Shown here: positions 33,774 through 42,405 of the stretch, piece by piece
How positions within the stretch are numbered: the stretch's first letter is position 1
Layout of the letters: each line of letters starts with the position of its first letter
Assembly: GCA_007132095.1 (NCBI GenBank)
Contig: SLPH01000058.1
Location: forward strand, 1-45,407
Length of the DNA: 45,407 bases
Source of the DNA: Syntrophomonadaceae bacterium
Lineage (GTDB): Bacteria; Bacillota; Dethiobacteria; DTU022
Direction: 5' to 3'
Program-made: the position numbers and the translations under genes
The notes under the pieces: model-generated
Told to the model about the DNA's origin: nothing
What the model saw: the letters and a program-made list of their open reading frames with translations, nothing else
Database searches by the model: none

Positions 33774-35744
33774 TTAAGCTTCCCCCGCACCGGTACTGTT
33801 ATTATCTGGCATTCGCAGTTTTTTCCAGAGTGTAGTTCGGCTGATGCCCAATCTTTTTGCAATTTCCACTTTATTTTCAGCAGGATGCATCTGCTGCGTT
33901 TTTTCAATTATCTCCTGTTCCATCTCTTCCATGGTTCCCATGGAAATAACAATTTTGCCTTTTTCAGGCGCTGCCTGATCATCTTCAGCAATATATTCAC
34001 TGCCAAAAGAATAAAGTTCTTTGATTAAATCGTTTAATGTATTCAGGGGATTGCTGCTGACTTCGCTTAAAGTTACGTATTTTTCAACGAAATTAGCCAG
34101 TTCCCGAACATTTCCCGGCCATGGGTACCTTTCGAGCCAGCGTTGAATGGTTTCCGAGAATTCAAAATCAACAGCGGCTGGGGAATAAGCGGTTTTGACA
34201 AAATACTTGAACAGGAAAATTATATCCTCCTTGCGATTACGCAGTGGGGGAATGTTCAATTGTAAAACGTTTAGCCGGAAAAAGAGATCCCGCCTGAACT
34301 GGTTATCCATCAACATCCTGGTAAGATCGCGATTGGTAGCGGCAATTATTCTTACATCAACAGGCACAAGCCTGTCGCCTCCTAACCTGCGGACAGCTTT
34401 TTCCTGTAATACTCTCAGGAGACGGGATTGAAGAGAAAGAGGCATTTCGGAGATTTCGTCCAGGAACAAGGTTCCTCCATGGGCCAATTCAAACAAACCC
34501 GGCTTACCGCCTTTTTGTGCCCCTGTAAAAGCTCCTTCGTCATAGCCGAAGAGTTCGCTTTCCAGCAGGTTTTCCGGAATTGCGGCACAGTTTACCGCTA
34601 CGAAAGGGCCGTCGCTGCGCAGGCCTGCAGTGTGTATGCTGTGGGCGAAAAGCTCCTTGCCTGTACCGCTTTCTCCTGTTATTAGCACTGTTGAGTTTGT
34701 TTTAGCATAGCCCCGGGCGCGTAAAACAGCGTTCTTAATAGAGGCCGATCTGGCTGCTATGTCATCGAAAGTAAACCTTGACACCAGGCCTTTCGTGTAG
34801 AGTTCACGGCGAATCTTGGCTTCGAGTTTTTGGATTTTGCTGACCCGCTGCAGGGTAACCATGACTCCGAAAGGCTTGCTCCTGTTTTGCAGGGCAATGC
34901 GGTTGGCAAGAATCCGGTTTCCCCTGATATCGATAACCTTCGAGGGCTCAATGCAGCCAGGATCGAGAAACTCTTTAAACTCGTAATATAAGCCTGATAT
35001 CTCAGCCATTGGCCTCCCCACGATCTCTTTCTGTTTCAGGCCGATTAAGTTTTCTGCAATAGGATTGAAATGCGAAATCCTGTTTTGGCGATCCAGGGCT
35101 AAAACGCCGGTTTCAGTATTGTCAATTATTGCCTGTAGAAATTCAGCCATTTCCAGGTCTTTCTGGCGGATAGCCAGCAAATCTGCCGCCCTTTGAAAAG
35201 CATCAACTATTGCTTCACGGCTGGAGTAGACCATCACGCCTTGCATCCCCTTTTCCCTGGCCATACGTATTGTGCATTCTCCCGTTGCAACCACGACATC
35301 GGCTTTCCATGCTGCGGCTGCATCGACCTGGGCTTCAAGCATGCTGCGGTCTTCGTAATAAAAAGGTTTGGCTCTCTCCTGCAGATGAAGAATTTTCAGG
35401 AGATTGGATTTTTCATAAAATGATTTGCGGGATATATGTTCAAAGAAGGCGATTTTACGGCCGACTTCTTTGGCGCGATAAAAAGCCTGCAGGGCATCAT
35501 AAGGAGTGATCTGAATCAGGATAACCGGGATGGATACAATATTTTTTATAAATACTCCTGTAGCCCCGCGGCTGATAATACATTCGACCTTGTTTTTTTC
35601 AAAATCGCGCGCTGCGGTAACCCCTCTTTCCAGGGCCTCCTCTACAATATTGACAGCAAGCTTCATTTCATCGGCCACTTCACGCGCGGTTAATGTTAAT
35701 TCGGGATAAGGTGAAATCATGGCAATTCCGCTTTTTGCATTCAT
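33774..35744 (-). CDS. PrpR-like sigma-54-dependent activator (PrpR_N, PAS, AAA+, HTH)
   Basis: This 656-residue enhancer-binding protein has residues 1-190 forming a PrpR_N sensor ([46 protein letters not shown]), the domain that senses 2-methylcitrate or other small ligands in PrpR. Residues about 200-310 are a PAS domain. The AAA+ domain (about 330-560) has [25 protein letters not shown] and [12 protein letters not shown]. The C-terminus is a Fis-type HTH ([20 protein letters not shown]). It lies divergent from the C4 beta-oxidation operon, whose promoter is sigma-54 type, so that operon is the obvious target. The SD before ATG 35744 is weak (GGGGGTG). The inducer is likely an acyl-CoA-related metabolite, by inference. 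Confidence 0.92.
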   Translation of the reverse strand: MNAKSGIAMISPYPELTLTAREVADEMKLAVNIVEEALERGVTAARDFEKNKVECIISRGATGVFIKNIVSIPVILIQITPYDALQAFYRAKEVGRKIAFFEHISRKSFYEKSNLLKILHLQERAKPFYYEDRSMLEAQVDAAAAWKADVVVATGECTIRMAREKGMQGVMVYSSREAIVDAFQRAADLLAIRQKDLEMAEFLQAIIDNTETGVLALDRQNRISHFNPIAENLIGLKQKEIVGRPMAEISGLYYEFKEFLDPGCIEPSKVIDIRGNRILANRIALQNRSKPFGVMVTLQRVSKIQKLEAKIRRELYTKGLVSRFTFDDIAARSASIKNAVLRARGYAKTNSTVLITGESGTGKELFAHSIHTAGLRSDGPFVAVNCAAIPENLLESELFGYDEGAFTGAQKGGKPGLFELAHGGTLFLDEISEMPLSLQSRLLRVLQEKAVRRLGGDRLVPVDVRIIAATNRDLTRMLMDNQFRRDLFFRLNVLQLNIPPLRNRKEDIIFLFKYFVKTAYSPAAVDFEFSETIQRWLERYPWPGNVRELANFVEKYVTLSEVSSNPLNTLNDLIKELYSFGSEYIAEDDQAAPEKGKIVISMGTMEEMEQEIIEKTQQMHPAENKVEIAKRLGISRTTLWKKLRMPDNNSTGAGEA

Positions 35745-36016
35745 ATATTAAACACCCCCGATAATTATTATACGGTTTCTGGCAGGATAAGGTCAATCTA
35801 TGTTTAATATACTAACAAGGGCGCAGAAATCCGCCGCCCCGGGAGAACCCTGAACGCCTCTGAAAAGACGAGGTGGCGGCAAGACATCTAGTCAAATTTA
35901 AGCTAAAACTAAAGGCCGGCAATTTCAGTCCCGATGTCGTTGACAATGTGAACTTTAATGTTAATTAAATGAACGTGTAGTCAGCTTGCTCTATGCCGCC
36001 AGCGTATTGGGCATTG

Positions 36017-36045
36017 CGCCAGGGTCCGGAAAGCGCTGCCTGGCG
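36017..36045. promoter_or_regulatory. Candidate enhancer site of the butyrate operon
   Basis: CGCCAGG and CCTGGCG are inverted 7-bp arms with 15 bases between, centred about 85 bp upstream of the predicted sigma-54 start site. That is the normal distance for an enhancer-binding protein. No second copy was seen. Confidence 0.45.
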
Positions 36046-36089
36046 GGCGTTTAAGAATATTATAGGAATCAGGCTGTGAAGCGGCTTAT

Positions 36090-36105
36090 TGGCAAGAATA
36101 TTGCT
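36090..36105 (+). promoter_or_regulatory. Sigma-54 promoter of the C4 beta-oxidation operon
   Basis: TGGCAAGAATATTGCT matches TGGCA-CG-N4-TTGC(T) with one deviation (C to A) and correct GG-N10-GC spacing. Transcription would start near 36116, leaving a leader of about 185 bases before the thiolase gene. Confidence 0.82.
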
Positions 36106-36176
36106 TATATTATTTGTAAGGTTTTATGCGCTATTATCCTGTTGCAAATTCAAAGATTGATAGCGGTGAGACTTTC

Positions 36177-36300
36177 AAGGGGAGGTGATTCTTTCAGCAG
36201 ATCAAAAGAGTAACAAGAAAAATGTGAAATAGGGGTGAAATCCCCCAAAAAATATCACAAGGAGGGCTGATTCGGAAAGCTGAGCTTTTCGAAGAAAACT
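36177..36300 (+). other. Structured leader of the thiolase mRNA
   Basis: The leader has a strong SD-like GGGGAGGTGA at about 36180 with a possible 15-codon frame (GTG 36185 to TAG). A nested hairpin follows (GTGA/TCAC around GGGG/CCCC, 36224-36258), then a second SD AAGGAGGG (about 36259-36266). A perfect 8-bp hairpin (CGGAAAGC/GCTTTTCG, 36273-36291) comes next, and only then the thiolase ATG at 36301. Confidence 0.5.
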
Positions 36301-37482
36301 ATGGGTAAAGCAGTAATTGTTAGCGCAGTGCGCACTGTCGGCGGCAGGTATGGCGGCGGTTTAAGTAAGATGAGCGCGCCTGAACTCGGCGCTGCCGTTG
36401 TTAAAGAGGCCGTAAAAAGAGCCGGCATGCCCGGCGATGAGGTAGATGAGTTAGTATTTGGTTGCGGCTGGCAGGCAGGTATTGGGCCAAACGTTGCCAG
36501 GGTAGCCACTGTTAACGGAGGGCTTCCCCAGGAGGTGCCCGCTTACACTGTTAATATTCGTTGTGCTTCCAGTCTTCAGGCAACCATTCAGGGCACCCGT
36601 TCGGTTTTGCTGGGAGATTCTGATGTAGTTGTAGTTGGAGGGACAGAATCGGCATCGAACGTTCCCTACCTTTTGGACAAAGCGCGTTGGGGCGCCCGCA
36701 TGGGCGACTTTAAAGCTTATGACGGCCTGCACAAGGATGGTTTTATGTGTCCCCTGGCCGGCATGCTGATGGGTAACACGGCTGAACTTCTAGCTGAAAA
36801 ATATAGCATTGACCGCAAAGAACAGGATTCTTTTGCACTTGAAAGCCACACCAAGGCTGTCAAGGCGATCAAAGAAGGCCGTTTCAAGGATGAAGTAATG
36901 CCTATCGAGATTAAATCCCGTAAAGGTACGGTCACAGTTGTTGACGAAGAGATTCCGCGTGAAGATGCTTCTGTGGAAATGATGGGTAAACTGCCTCCCG
37001 TGTTCCAGAAAGACGGTACAGTAACTGCAGGAAACAGCTGTGCTCTTTGCGATAACGCTTCTGCAATGGTGATCATGTCCGAAGAAAAAGCCAAGGTGCT
37101 GGGCCTGGAACCGCTGGCTGTCATTCGCGGTTATGCGGCCAAAGGCGTGGATCCAAAATACATGGGTATTGGACCTGTAGCCGCGGTTCCCATTGCCTGT
37201 GAAAATGCCGGTGTAAAGCTGGACGACATCGATTTAATCGAGCTTAACGAAGCTTTTGCTGTGCAGTACCTGGCAGTGGAAAGAGAAATGAAGTGGGACC
37301 GGGATAAAGTAAACGTTTACGGTGGGGCGATTGCACTGGGACACCCGGTTGGATCAACGGGAACCAAGATTTTGACCACCCTGTTATACGCTTTGCAGAG
37401 CCAGGATAAAACCCTTGGCCTGGTAAGCGCTTGTGTCGGCGGCGGGCAGGGACTGGCCATTATTGTAGAGAGGCTTAAATAA
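36301..37482 (+). CDS. Thiolase (acetyl-CoA C-acetyltransferase-like)
   Basis: A 393-residue type-II thiolase that condenses two acetyl-CoA to acetoacetyl-CoA, or cleaves it in beta-oxidation. The acyl-accepting Cys88 lies in NIRCASSLQA; His348 (ALGHPVGSTG) and Cys378 (SACVGGGQG) complete the site. Several positions are unusual for the family: GCGWQAGIGPNVAR instead of the common G-VLQAG-GQN-AR pattern, and GNSCALCDNASAM where most thiolases have NASG-NDGAAA, adding two cysteines. It opens the five-gene operon. ATG 36301 matches the family start, but the nearest SD is 35 bases upstream with a hairpin between. Confidence 0.93.
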   Translation: MGKAVIVSAVRTVGGRYGGGLSKMSAPELGAAVVKEAVKRAGMPGDEVDELVFGCGWQAGIGPNVARVATVNGGLPQEVPAYTVNIRCASSLQATIQGTRSVLLGDSDVVVVGGTESASNVPYLLDKARWGARMGDFKAYDGLHKDGFMCPLAGMLMGNTAELLAEKYSIDRKEQDSFALESHTKAVKAIKEGRFKDEVMPIEIKSRKGTVTVVDEEIPREDASVEMMGKLPPVFQKDGTVTAGNSCALCDNASAMVIMSEEKAKVLGLEPLAVIRGYAAKGVDPKYMGIGPVAAVPIACENAGVKLDDIDLIELNEAFAVQYLAVEREMKWDRDKVNVYGGAIALGHPVGSTGTKILTTLLYALQSQDKTLGLVSACVGGGQGLAIIVERLK

Positions 37483-37513
37483 TTTACCTGATTCGTGAAA
37501 GGAGGAAGTAAAG

Positions 37514-38398
37514 ATGACAATCAAAAAAGGTTTTGTTCTCGGCGCTGGAATTATGGGGGCCGGAATTGCCCAGCTGATGGCTCAAAAAGGCATAGAAGCC
37601 ATCATGGTCGATGTTGACGAGGCGGTTGTTAAGCGCAGCCTGGCCGGAATCGAAAAGGGGCTGCAAAAAAGGGTTGATAAAGGCAAGATGACCGAAGATG
37701 AGGTTAAGGATATCCTGGGCAGGATTACCACCTCAACCAAGCTTGAAGATGCGAAGGATGCTGATTTTATCATCGAAGCGATCGTGGAAAATGTTGAGAT
37801 CAAGCAAAAAGTATTTGCCAAGCTTGAAGAAGTGGCAAAACCGGGCGTAGTGCTCGCTACCAATACTACGGCCTGCTCTATATCTGAAATCGCTTCGGCA
37901 ATCTCCGATCCAAGCAGGGTTGTGGGCATGCACTTCTTTAACCCCGCTGTTGTGATGAAGCTTGTAGAAATTATGCCTGGCGTTTCAACTGATCCTGCCA
38001 TAGTTGAGAAGACCCGTGCTTTAGCCGAGTTCCTCGGTAAAGAGCCTGTAGTTACAGCCAAGGAAGGCATCGCCGGTATTGCCAGCCGGGTTTTGGCCGC
38101 CCTGTTGAATGAAGCAGTATGGGTTTTAGATGAAGGAATCGGAACAGTTGAAGATATCGACAAGGCCATGAAAATGGGCGCTAACCAGCCCATGGGGCCG
38201 CTGGCTCTGATCGACCTGATCGGAATCGATACTCACCTGGCCAAGACCAGGACCCTATACGAAAAGTTTGGCGATCCCCGTTACCGTCCCTGCTACCTGC
38301 TGGAGAAAATGGTCCATGCTGGTTTACTGGGCCGCAAAGCCAAAAAAGGCTTCTATGATTACGAGCAGGATCCCCCTGCCCCAATGAAGTTAAATTAA
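37514..38398 (+). CDS. 3-hydroxybutyryl-CoA dehydrogenase-type enzyme
   Basis: The 294-residue protein is a single-domain L-3-hydroxyacyl-CoA dehydrogenase. The NAD-binding loop is LGAGIMGAGIAQ (9-20), the catalytic His140 lies in GMHFFNPAVVMKLVE, and the C-terminal dimerisation domain has NEAVWVLDEGIGTVEDIDKAM and MGPLALIDLIGID. It interconverts acetoacetyl-CoA and 3-hydroxybutyryl-CoA. It begins 31 bp after thiolase with a strong AAGGAGG. Its length matches clostridial Hbd enzymes (about 282 residues) with a slightly longer C-terminus. Confidence 0.95.
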   Translation: MTIKKGFVLGAGIMGAGIAQLMAQKGIEAIMVDVDEAVVKRSLAGIEKGLQKRVDKGKMTEDEVKDILGRITTSTKLEDAKDADFIIEAIVENVEIKQKVFAKLEEVAKPGVVLATNTTACSISEIASAISDPSRVVGMHFFNPAVVMKLVEIMPGVSTDPAIVEKTRALAEFLGKEPVVTAKEGIAGIASRVLAALLNEAVWVLDEGIGTVEDIDKAMKMGANQPMGPLALIDLIGIDTHLAKTRTLYEKFGDPRYRPCYLLEKMVHAGLLGRKAKKGFYDYEQDPPAPMKLN

Positions 38399-38440
38399 TG
38401 AACAGCGGCCTTAAGGCCAACAATTTAGGAGGTGTCGTTT

Positions 38441-39595
38441 TTGAATTTTGATTTAACGCCAGAACAAGAACAAGTCCAAAAGATGGTGCGCGACTTTGTC
38501 GCCAAGGAGATTACACCCAATGCCGGTCAGTGGGACAAGGAAGAAAAGTTCCCGACAGATGTTTGGAAAAAAATGGGTGATCTCGGCATAATCGGTACAT
38601 CAATCCCCGAGGAATACGACGGCAGCGGAATGGACTTCATCACCCACGCAATCGTTGCCGAGGAATTAGGGTATGGCTGCAGTTCGATGAGAGGTACATA
38701 CTCCGTTCAGATTTCGCTCTGCACTAAAACTATCCTTGCCTTTGGCACCGAAGAGCAAAAGCAAAAGTACGTCCCCAAAATGGCTATGGGTGAATTAATC
38801 GGCTGCTACGGCCTCACTGAGGCTGACTCGGGCAGCGATGCTGCAAGCATGAAATGCACTGCCGAGGACAAGGGTGATCATTATGTTTTAAATGGCGGCA
38901 AAATGTGGATCACCAACGGTGGTATTGCCGACGTAGCCCTCGTTTTTGCGAAAACCGACAAGGAAGCCGGCGCCAGGGGCATTACCGCCTTTTTGGTTGA
39001 CAAAGGCACCCCCGGTTATTCTACCTGCGACATTCATGATAAACTTGGCCTGAAAGCGTCTAACACTTCCGAGCTGATCCTTGACAACTGTGAAGTTCCC
39101 AAGGAAAATGTCCTTGGACCGGTTGGCAAAGGTTTTAAAGTAGCTCTCTCCGCGCTGGATAACGCCCGCTTTACCGTATCGGCAGGATGCGTGGGCTCAG
39201 CTCAGTCTGCCTGCGACACCGCAAAAGCTTATGCCAAGGAAAGAATCCAGTTTGGCAAGCCGATTGCCCAGCACCAGCTGGTTCAGCAGCTCATTTCTAA
39301 CATGGTGCTTGACATTGAATGCGGCCGGCTCCTGGTGTATCGCGCCGGGCATATGAAGAACAAAAAAGTGCCCAATACCCGCGAAACTTCGCTGGCAAAA
39401 TACTTCTGCACCGAAATGGTTAACCGGGTAGCTTACAACGCGATCCAGGTTCTTGGCGGATACGGGTTCTCCGGCGAGTATCCGCTGGAAAGGATCTACC
39501 GCGATGCCAGGGTCAACACTCTTTATGAAGGCACATCGCAGATCCAGCAGCTGATTTTAGGAAATATTGAACTCGGAATGCCGGCATTTACTTAA
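38441..39595 (+). CDS. Acyl-CoA dehydrogenase, short-chain type
   Basis: This 384-residue FAD enzyme oxidises butyryl-CoA (or a related short-chain acyl-CoA) to crotonyl-CoA, or reduces the latter. Motifs: YGLTEADSGSDAASMKC and WITNGGIADVALVFAK (FAD/substrate contacts), RIQFGKPIAQHQLVQ, and the catalytic Glu363 in LYEGTSQIQQLILG. TTG 38441 gives MNFDLTPEQE, the usual family start, eight bases after AGGAGG; the earlier GTG 38432 overlaps the SD. No electron-transfer flavoprotein genes accompany it in this window, so its redox partner must be encoded elsewhere. A hairpin follows at 39621-39652. Confidence 0.95.
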   Translation: MNFDLTPEQEQVQKMVRDFVAKEITPNAGQWDKEEKFPTDVWKKMGDLGIIGTSIPEEYDGSGMDFITHAIVAEELGYGCSSMRGTYSVQISLCTKTILAFGTEEQKQKYVPKMAMGELIGCYGLTEADSGSDAASMKCTAEDKGDHYVLNGGKMWITNGGIADVALVFAKTDKEAGARGITAFLVDKGTPGYSTCDIHDKLGLKASNTSELILDNCEVPKENVLGPVGKGFKVALSALDNARFTVSAGCVGSAQSACDTAKAYAKERIQFGKPIAQHQLVQQLISNMVLDIECGRLLVYRAGHMKNKKVPNTRETSLAKYFCTEMVNRVAYNAIQVLGGYGFSGEYPLERIYRDARVNTLYEGTSQIQQLILGNIELGMPAFT

Positions 39596-39620
39596 AAACG
39601 GATAACCGGTAACCGGAAAT

Positions 39621-39652
39621 AAAGGGAAAGAGGCCAGCGCCTTTTTCCCTTT
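39621..39652 (+). terminator. Intra-operon hairpin
   Basis: A 14-bp stem (AAAGGGAAAGAGGC paired with GCCTTTTTCCCTTT, one G-U) with a four-base loop lies between the acyl-CoA dehydrogenase and enoyl-CoA hydratase genes. Only AATAAAATTT follows. It may attenuate or protect the mRNA end rather than stop all transcription. Confidence 0.6.
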
Positions 39653-39673
39653 AATAAAATTTAGGGAGAGGTA

Positions 39674-40456
39674 ATGATGTACGAACTTTTAAAGTATGAA
39701 AAAGAAGGGCCCCTTGCAACAATCACTATTGATCGCCCCAAGGTTATGAATGCGCTTTCCAACGCCCTGGTTGATGAGATGGCCCAGGCGTTTGCCGAAG
39801 TTGAAAAAGATAAGGAAATCAGGGCCTTGATTATTACCGGTGAAGGCGAAAAAGCTTTCATGGCCGGTGCTGATATTAAAGAGCTGCAGGAACGCGATTT
39901 TGTCCTGGGGCGTGAGCAGACCAGGCGCCGCCAGGAAGTATTCAACATGCTCATGGAAATGCCGATCCCTGTCATAGCGGCAATAAACGGATTTGCCCTG
40001 GGAGCGGGCCTTGAATTAGCGCTTGCCTGTACCCTTCGTGTTGCTGCCAAAACTGCCAAGATGGGATCTCCCGAGGTAAACCTCGGTATAATTCCCGGCG
40101 ATGGAGCCACCCAGCGCTTACCCCGCGTGGTCGGTTTTGGCAGGGCGATGGAGCTTGTGTTAACCGGCGGCATGATTGATGCAGAGGAAGCATACAGGAT
40201 CGGGCTGGTTAACAAGGTGGCTGAGCCTGAAGAACTGATGGAAACGGCGAAAAAGCTTGCTTCTATTATCGCTTCAAAAGCGCCGCTGGCGATCCAGTAT
40301 GGCAAGGAAGCCGTTAACCGTTCTTTAGAAGTTGGCCTTTATGAAGGCTTGGCTCATGAATCTTACCTGCATGCGCTCGCCTGCGCCAGTGAAGACAAAA
40401 AAGAAGGCGTAGCAGCATTTCTGGAAAAGAGAAAGCCTGAATACAAGCGTAAGTAA
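39674..40456 (+). CDS. Enoyl-CoA hydratase (crotonase family)
   Basis: This 260-residue crotonase hydrates crotonyl-CoA to 3-hydroxybutyryl-CoA. The oxyanion-hole loops [10 protein letters not shown] (about 62-71) and [15 protein letters not shown] (105-119), with the two catalytic glutamates Glu114 and Glu134 ([11 protein letters not shown]), are present. The segment following, [11 protein letters not shown], differs slightly from the usual PGFGGTQRL. The SD GGGAGAGG lies before ATG 39674 or the adjacent ATG 39677. It sits between the acyl-CoA dehydrogenase and the CoA-transferase, completing the reaction set of the C4 pathway. Confidence 0.95.
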   Translation: MMYELLKYEKEGPLATITIDRPKVMNALSNALVDEMAQAFAEVEKDKEIRALIITGEGEKAFMAGADIKELQERDFVLGREQTRRRQEVFNMLMEMPIPVIAAINGFALGAGLELALACTLRVAAKTAKMGSPEVNLGIIPGDGATQRLPRVVGFGRAMELVLTGGMIDAEEAYRIGLVNKVAEPEELMETAKKLASIIASKAPLAIQYGKEAVNRSLEVGLYEGLAHESYLHALACASEDKKEGVAAFLEKRKPEYKRK

Positions 40457-40592
40457 GCGCGGTAATAAAAGATCGGTTTTAAAACCAGGATATACTCAGT
40501 TTTTGGCGCCGGGAGGTAAACCGGTTAATGAGACTCTTTAAGCGGCAGCTATCTCCGTCTTGCAAGGCGTTATCAGGTAAGGAGGTTCAAAT

Positions 40593-42101
40593 TTGATTAG
40601 CAATTACGAACTGCTTGCCGAAAGGGTACGCCATAACCGCCTGAAAGATAAAATCATGACCCCACAGGAAGCAGCATCGATGGTGAAAGATGGTTACACC
40701 CTGGGCGTGAGCGGTATGGCAAGAGCCGGGTATCCCAAAACGTTTCCGCTGGCTTTAGCTGAAAGAGGGCGCGGCGGTGAGAAGCTGAAAGTAAATATCT
40801 ATTCCGGTGCCTCAGTTGGTGAAGAGCTGGACGGTGAATTAAGCTCTCTGGGGATGATCAACCGGAGGCTCCCGTACCAGTCGGTAAAATCTATTCGCAA
40901 CCATATCAATAACAGGACCATTCGCTTCGTGGATCAGCACTTAAGCCAAACTGCCGAACAGGTTCGATATGGATACCTGGGAAAGGTCGATCTGGCCGTC
41001 ATCGAAGCGCTTGGGATTACGGAAGATGGCGGTATAATACCAACAACTTCCGTAACCAATTCGCCAACTTATGCCCGTGAGGCTGAAGCTGTCATAGTTG
41101 AGATTAATACTGTTCAGCCTGAAGAGCTCGAAGGAGTTCACGACGTCTACATTCCGGGCGATCCTCCTTTTCGCCGTGAAATTCCAATTTACAGGGCCCA
41201 GGATCGAGTCGGCCTTCCCTACATTGAGGTGCCGCCGGAAAAAATCAAAGGCATTATTGGATCGGATATCCCGGATAACCCTTACTCCATCGAAATCCCT
41301 GATCAGGTTTCGCTCGCCATTGCCGATCAGCTTTGCGCTTTCCTCAACCGGGAAGTAAATGCCGGCCGTTTACCGGCTACCCTGCTTCCGGTTCAGGGCG
41401 GGATAGGAACAATCGGTAATGCGATCCTCGAGGGACTTGCTGATTTTAAAGGAGTGGAAATCTACTCCGAAGTCCTCCAGGATAATGTATTTAAACTGAT
41501 GGAAGAGGGAATAATTGCGGCAGCCTCAGGTTGTGCGATTACCCTTTCTCCGGAGGGGCAGAAACGATACCTGCCCCGAATTGGACTGTTTAAGGACCGC
41601 CTGGTTCTCAGGCCGCAGGAAATCAGCAATCACCCCGAGATAATCAGACGGCTTGGAGTGATTGCCATTAATACCGCCGTAGAGCTTGATATTTACGGAC
41701 AGGTTAATTCCACCCACACGATGGGTTCAAAAATGTTAAACGGTATCGGCGGTTCGGGAGATTTTGCCCGCAACGGTTCACTTTCTATATTCGCAACACC
41801 TGCTACGATGAAGGGCGGCAATATTTCTTCTATCGTGCCCATGGTTACTCATGTAGATAATACCGAGCATGACGTTATGGTGATCGTGACCGAAGAAGGG
41901 ATAGCAGATTTACGCGGCCTATCTGGAGAAGAGAGGGCAGAGTCGATTATCGAAAACTGCGCTTCTCCACTTTACAGGCCCCTGTTGCTGGATTATCTCA
42001 GGGAGGCCGCCCGCATCAGCGGAGGTAACAGGCCTCACCTGCTCGATAAGGCCTACAGCTGGCATTTACGTTTACAGGATACCGGAACCATGCTGCCCTG
42101 A
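40593..42101 (+). CDS. Acetyl-CoA hydrolase/CoA-transferase family protein (Cat1-like)
   Basis: This 502-residue family-I CoA-transferase has the catalytic glutamate Glu293 in VEIYSEVLQD, the CoA-loop PVQGGIGTIGNAI upstream, and GIGGSGDFARNG near 387-398. It matches the acetyl-CoA hydrolase / succinyl-CoA:acetate / butyryl-CoA:acetate CoA-transferase group. Given the operon, exchange of CoA between acetate and butyrate (or crotonate) is the likely role; succinyl-CoA or propionyl-CoA are alternatives. Translation starts at TTG 40593, about seven bases after AAGGAGG. A strong terminator ends the operon. Confidence 0.92.
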   Translation: MISNYELLAERVRHNRLKDKIMTPQEAASMVKDGYTLGVSGMARAGYPKTFPLALAERGRGGEKLKVNIYSGASVGEELDGELSSLGMINRRLPYQSVKSIRNHINNRTIRFVDQHLSQTAEQVRYGYLGKVDLAVIEALGITEDGGIIPTTSVTNSPTYAREAEAVIVEINTVQPEELEGVHDVYIPGDPPFRREIPIYRAQDRVGLPYIEVPPEKIKGIIGSDIPDNPYSIEIPDQVSLAIADQLCAFLNREVNAGRLPATLLPVQGGIGTIGNAILEGLADFKGVEIYSEVLQDNVFKLMEEGIIAAASGCAITLSPEGQKRYLPRIGLFKDRLVLRPQEISNHPEIIRRLGVIAINTAVELDIYGQVNSTHTMGSKMLNGIGGSGDFARNGSLSIFATPATMKGGNISSIVPMVTHVDNTEHDVMVIVTEEGIADLRGLSGEERAESIIENCASPLYRPLLLDYLREAARISGGNRPHLLDKAYSWHLRLQDTGTMLP

Positions 42102-42123
42102 TTTACCTTGTTTTATGCATTGC

Positions 42124-42190
42124 AAACTGCGCCTCCAGGGGATAAGCCGGAAAAACAGATCCCTTTCGGAGGCGCAGTTTTTATTTTTTG
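42124..42190 (+). terminator. Terminator of the C4 beta-oxidation operon
   Basis: AAACTGCGCCTCC pairs perfectly with GGAGGCGCAGTTT, with a second inner pairing (AGGGGAT with ATCCCTTT), followed by TTTATTTTTT. It is a classic rho-independent terminator. Confidence 0.9.
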
Positions 42191-42405
42191 ATAAATTTTG
42201 GGTATCCGCTGTTAGTGCTCAAGAGCCCGGAGCGCCCCTTTCAGGTTCTATCGGTCTGCAGCGTTCCGGAATTGCCTTTTATCGGTATCATGCGCTGGTT
42301 GTCAAAACTTTTAATCTGAATTATAATTAATGCAGCAACACGCGAGAACTTTTTTAATGGAAGCACCCGGCACTTAAATCTGTAATAAATCAGAGGTCCT
42401 GACCG

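Noticed and set aside
35833-35880. GCCGCC/GGCGGC with inner CCTC/GAGG pairing upstream of the PrpR-like gene
   Set aside because: Short interrupted arms and no clear link to a gene end or start; listed here only as a weak structure.
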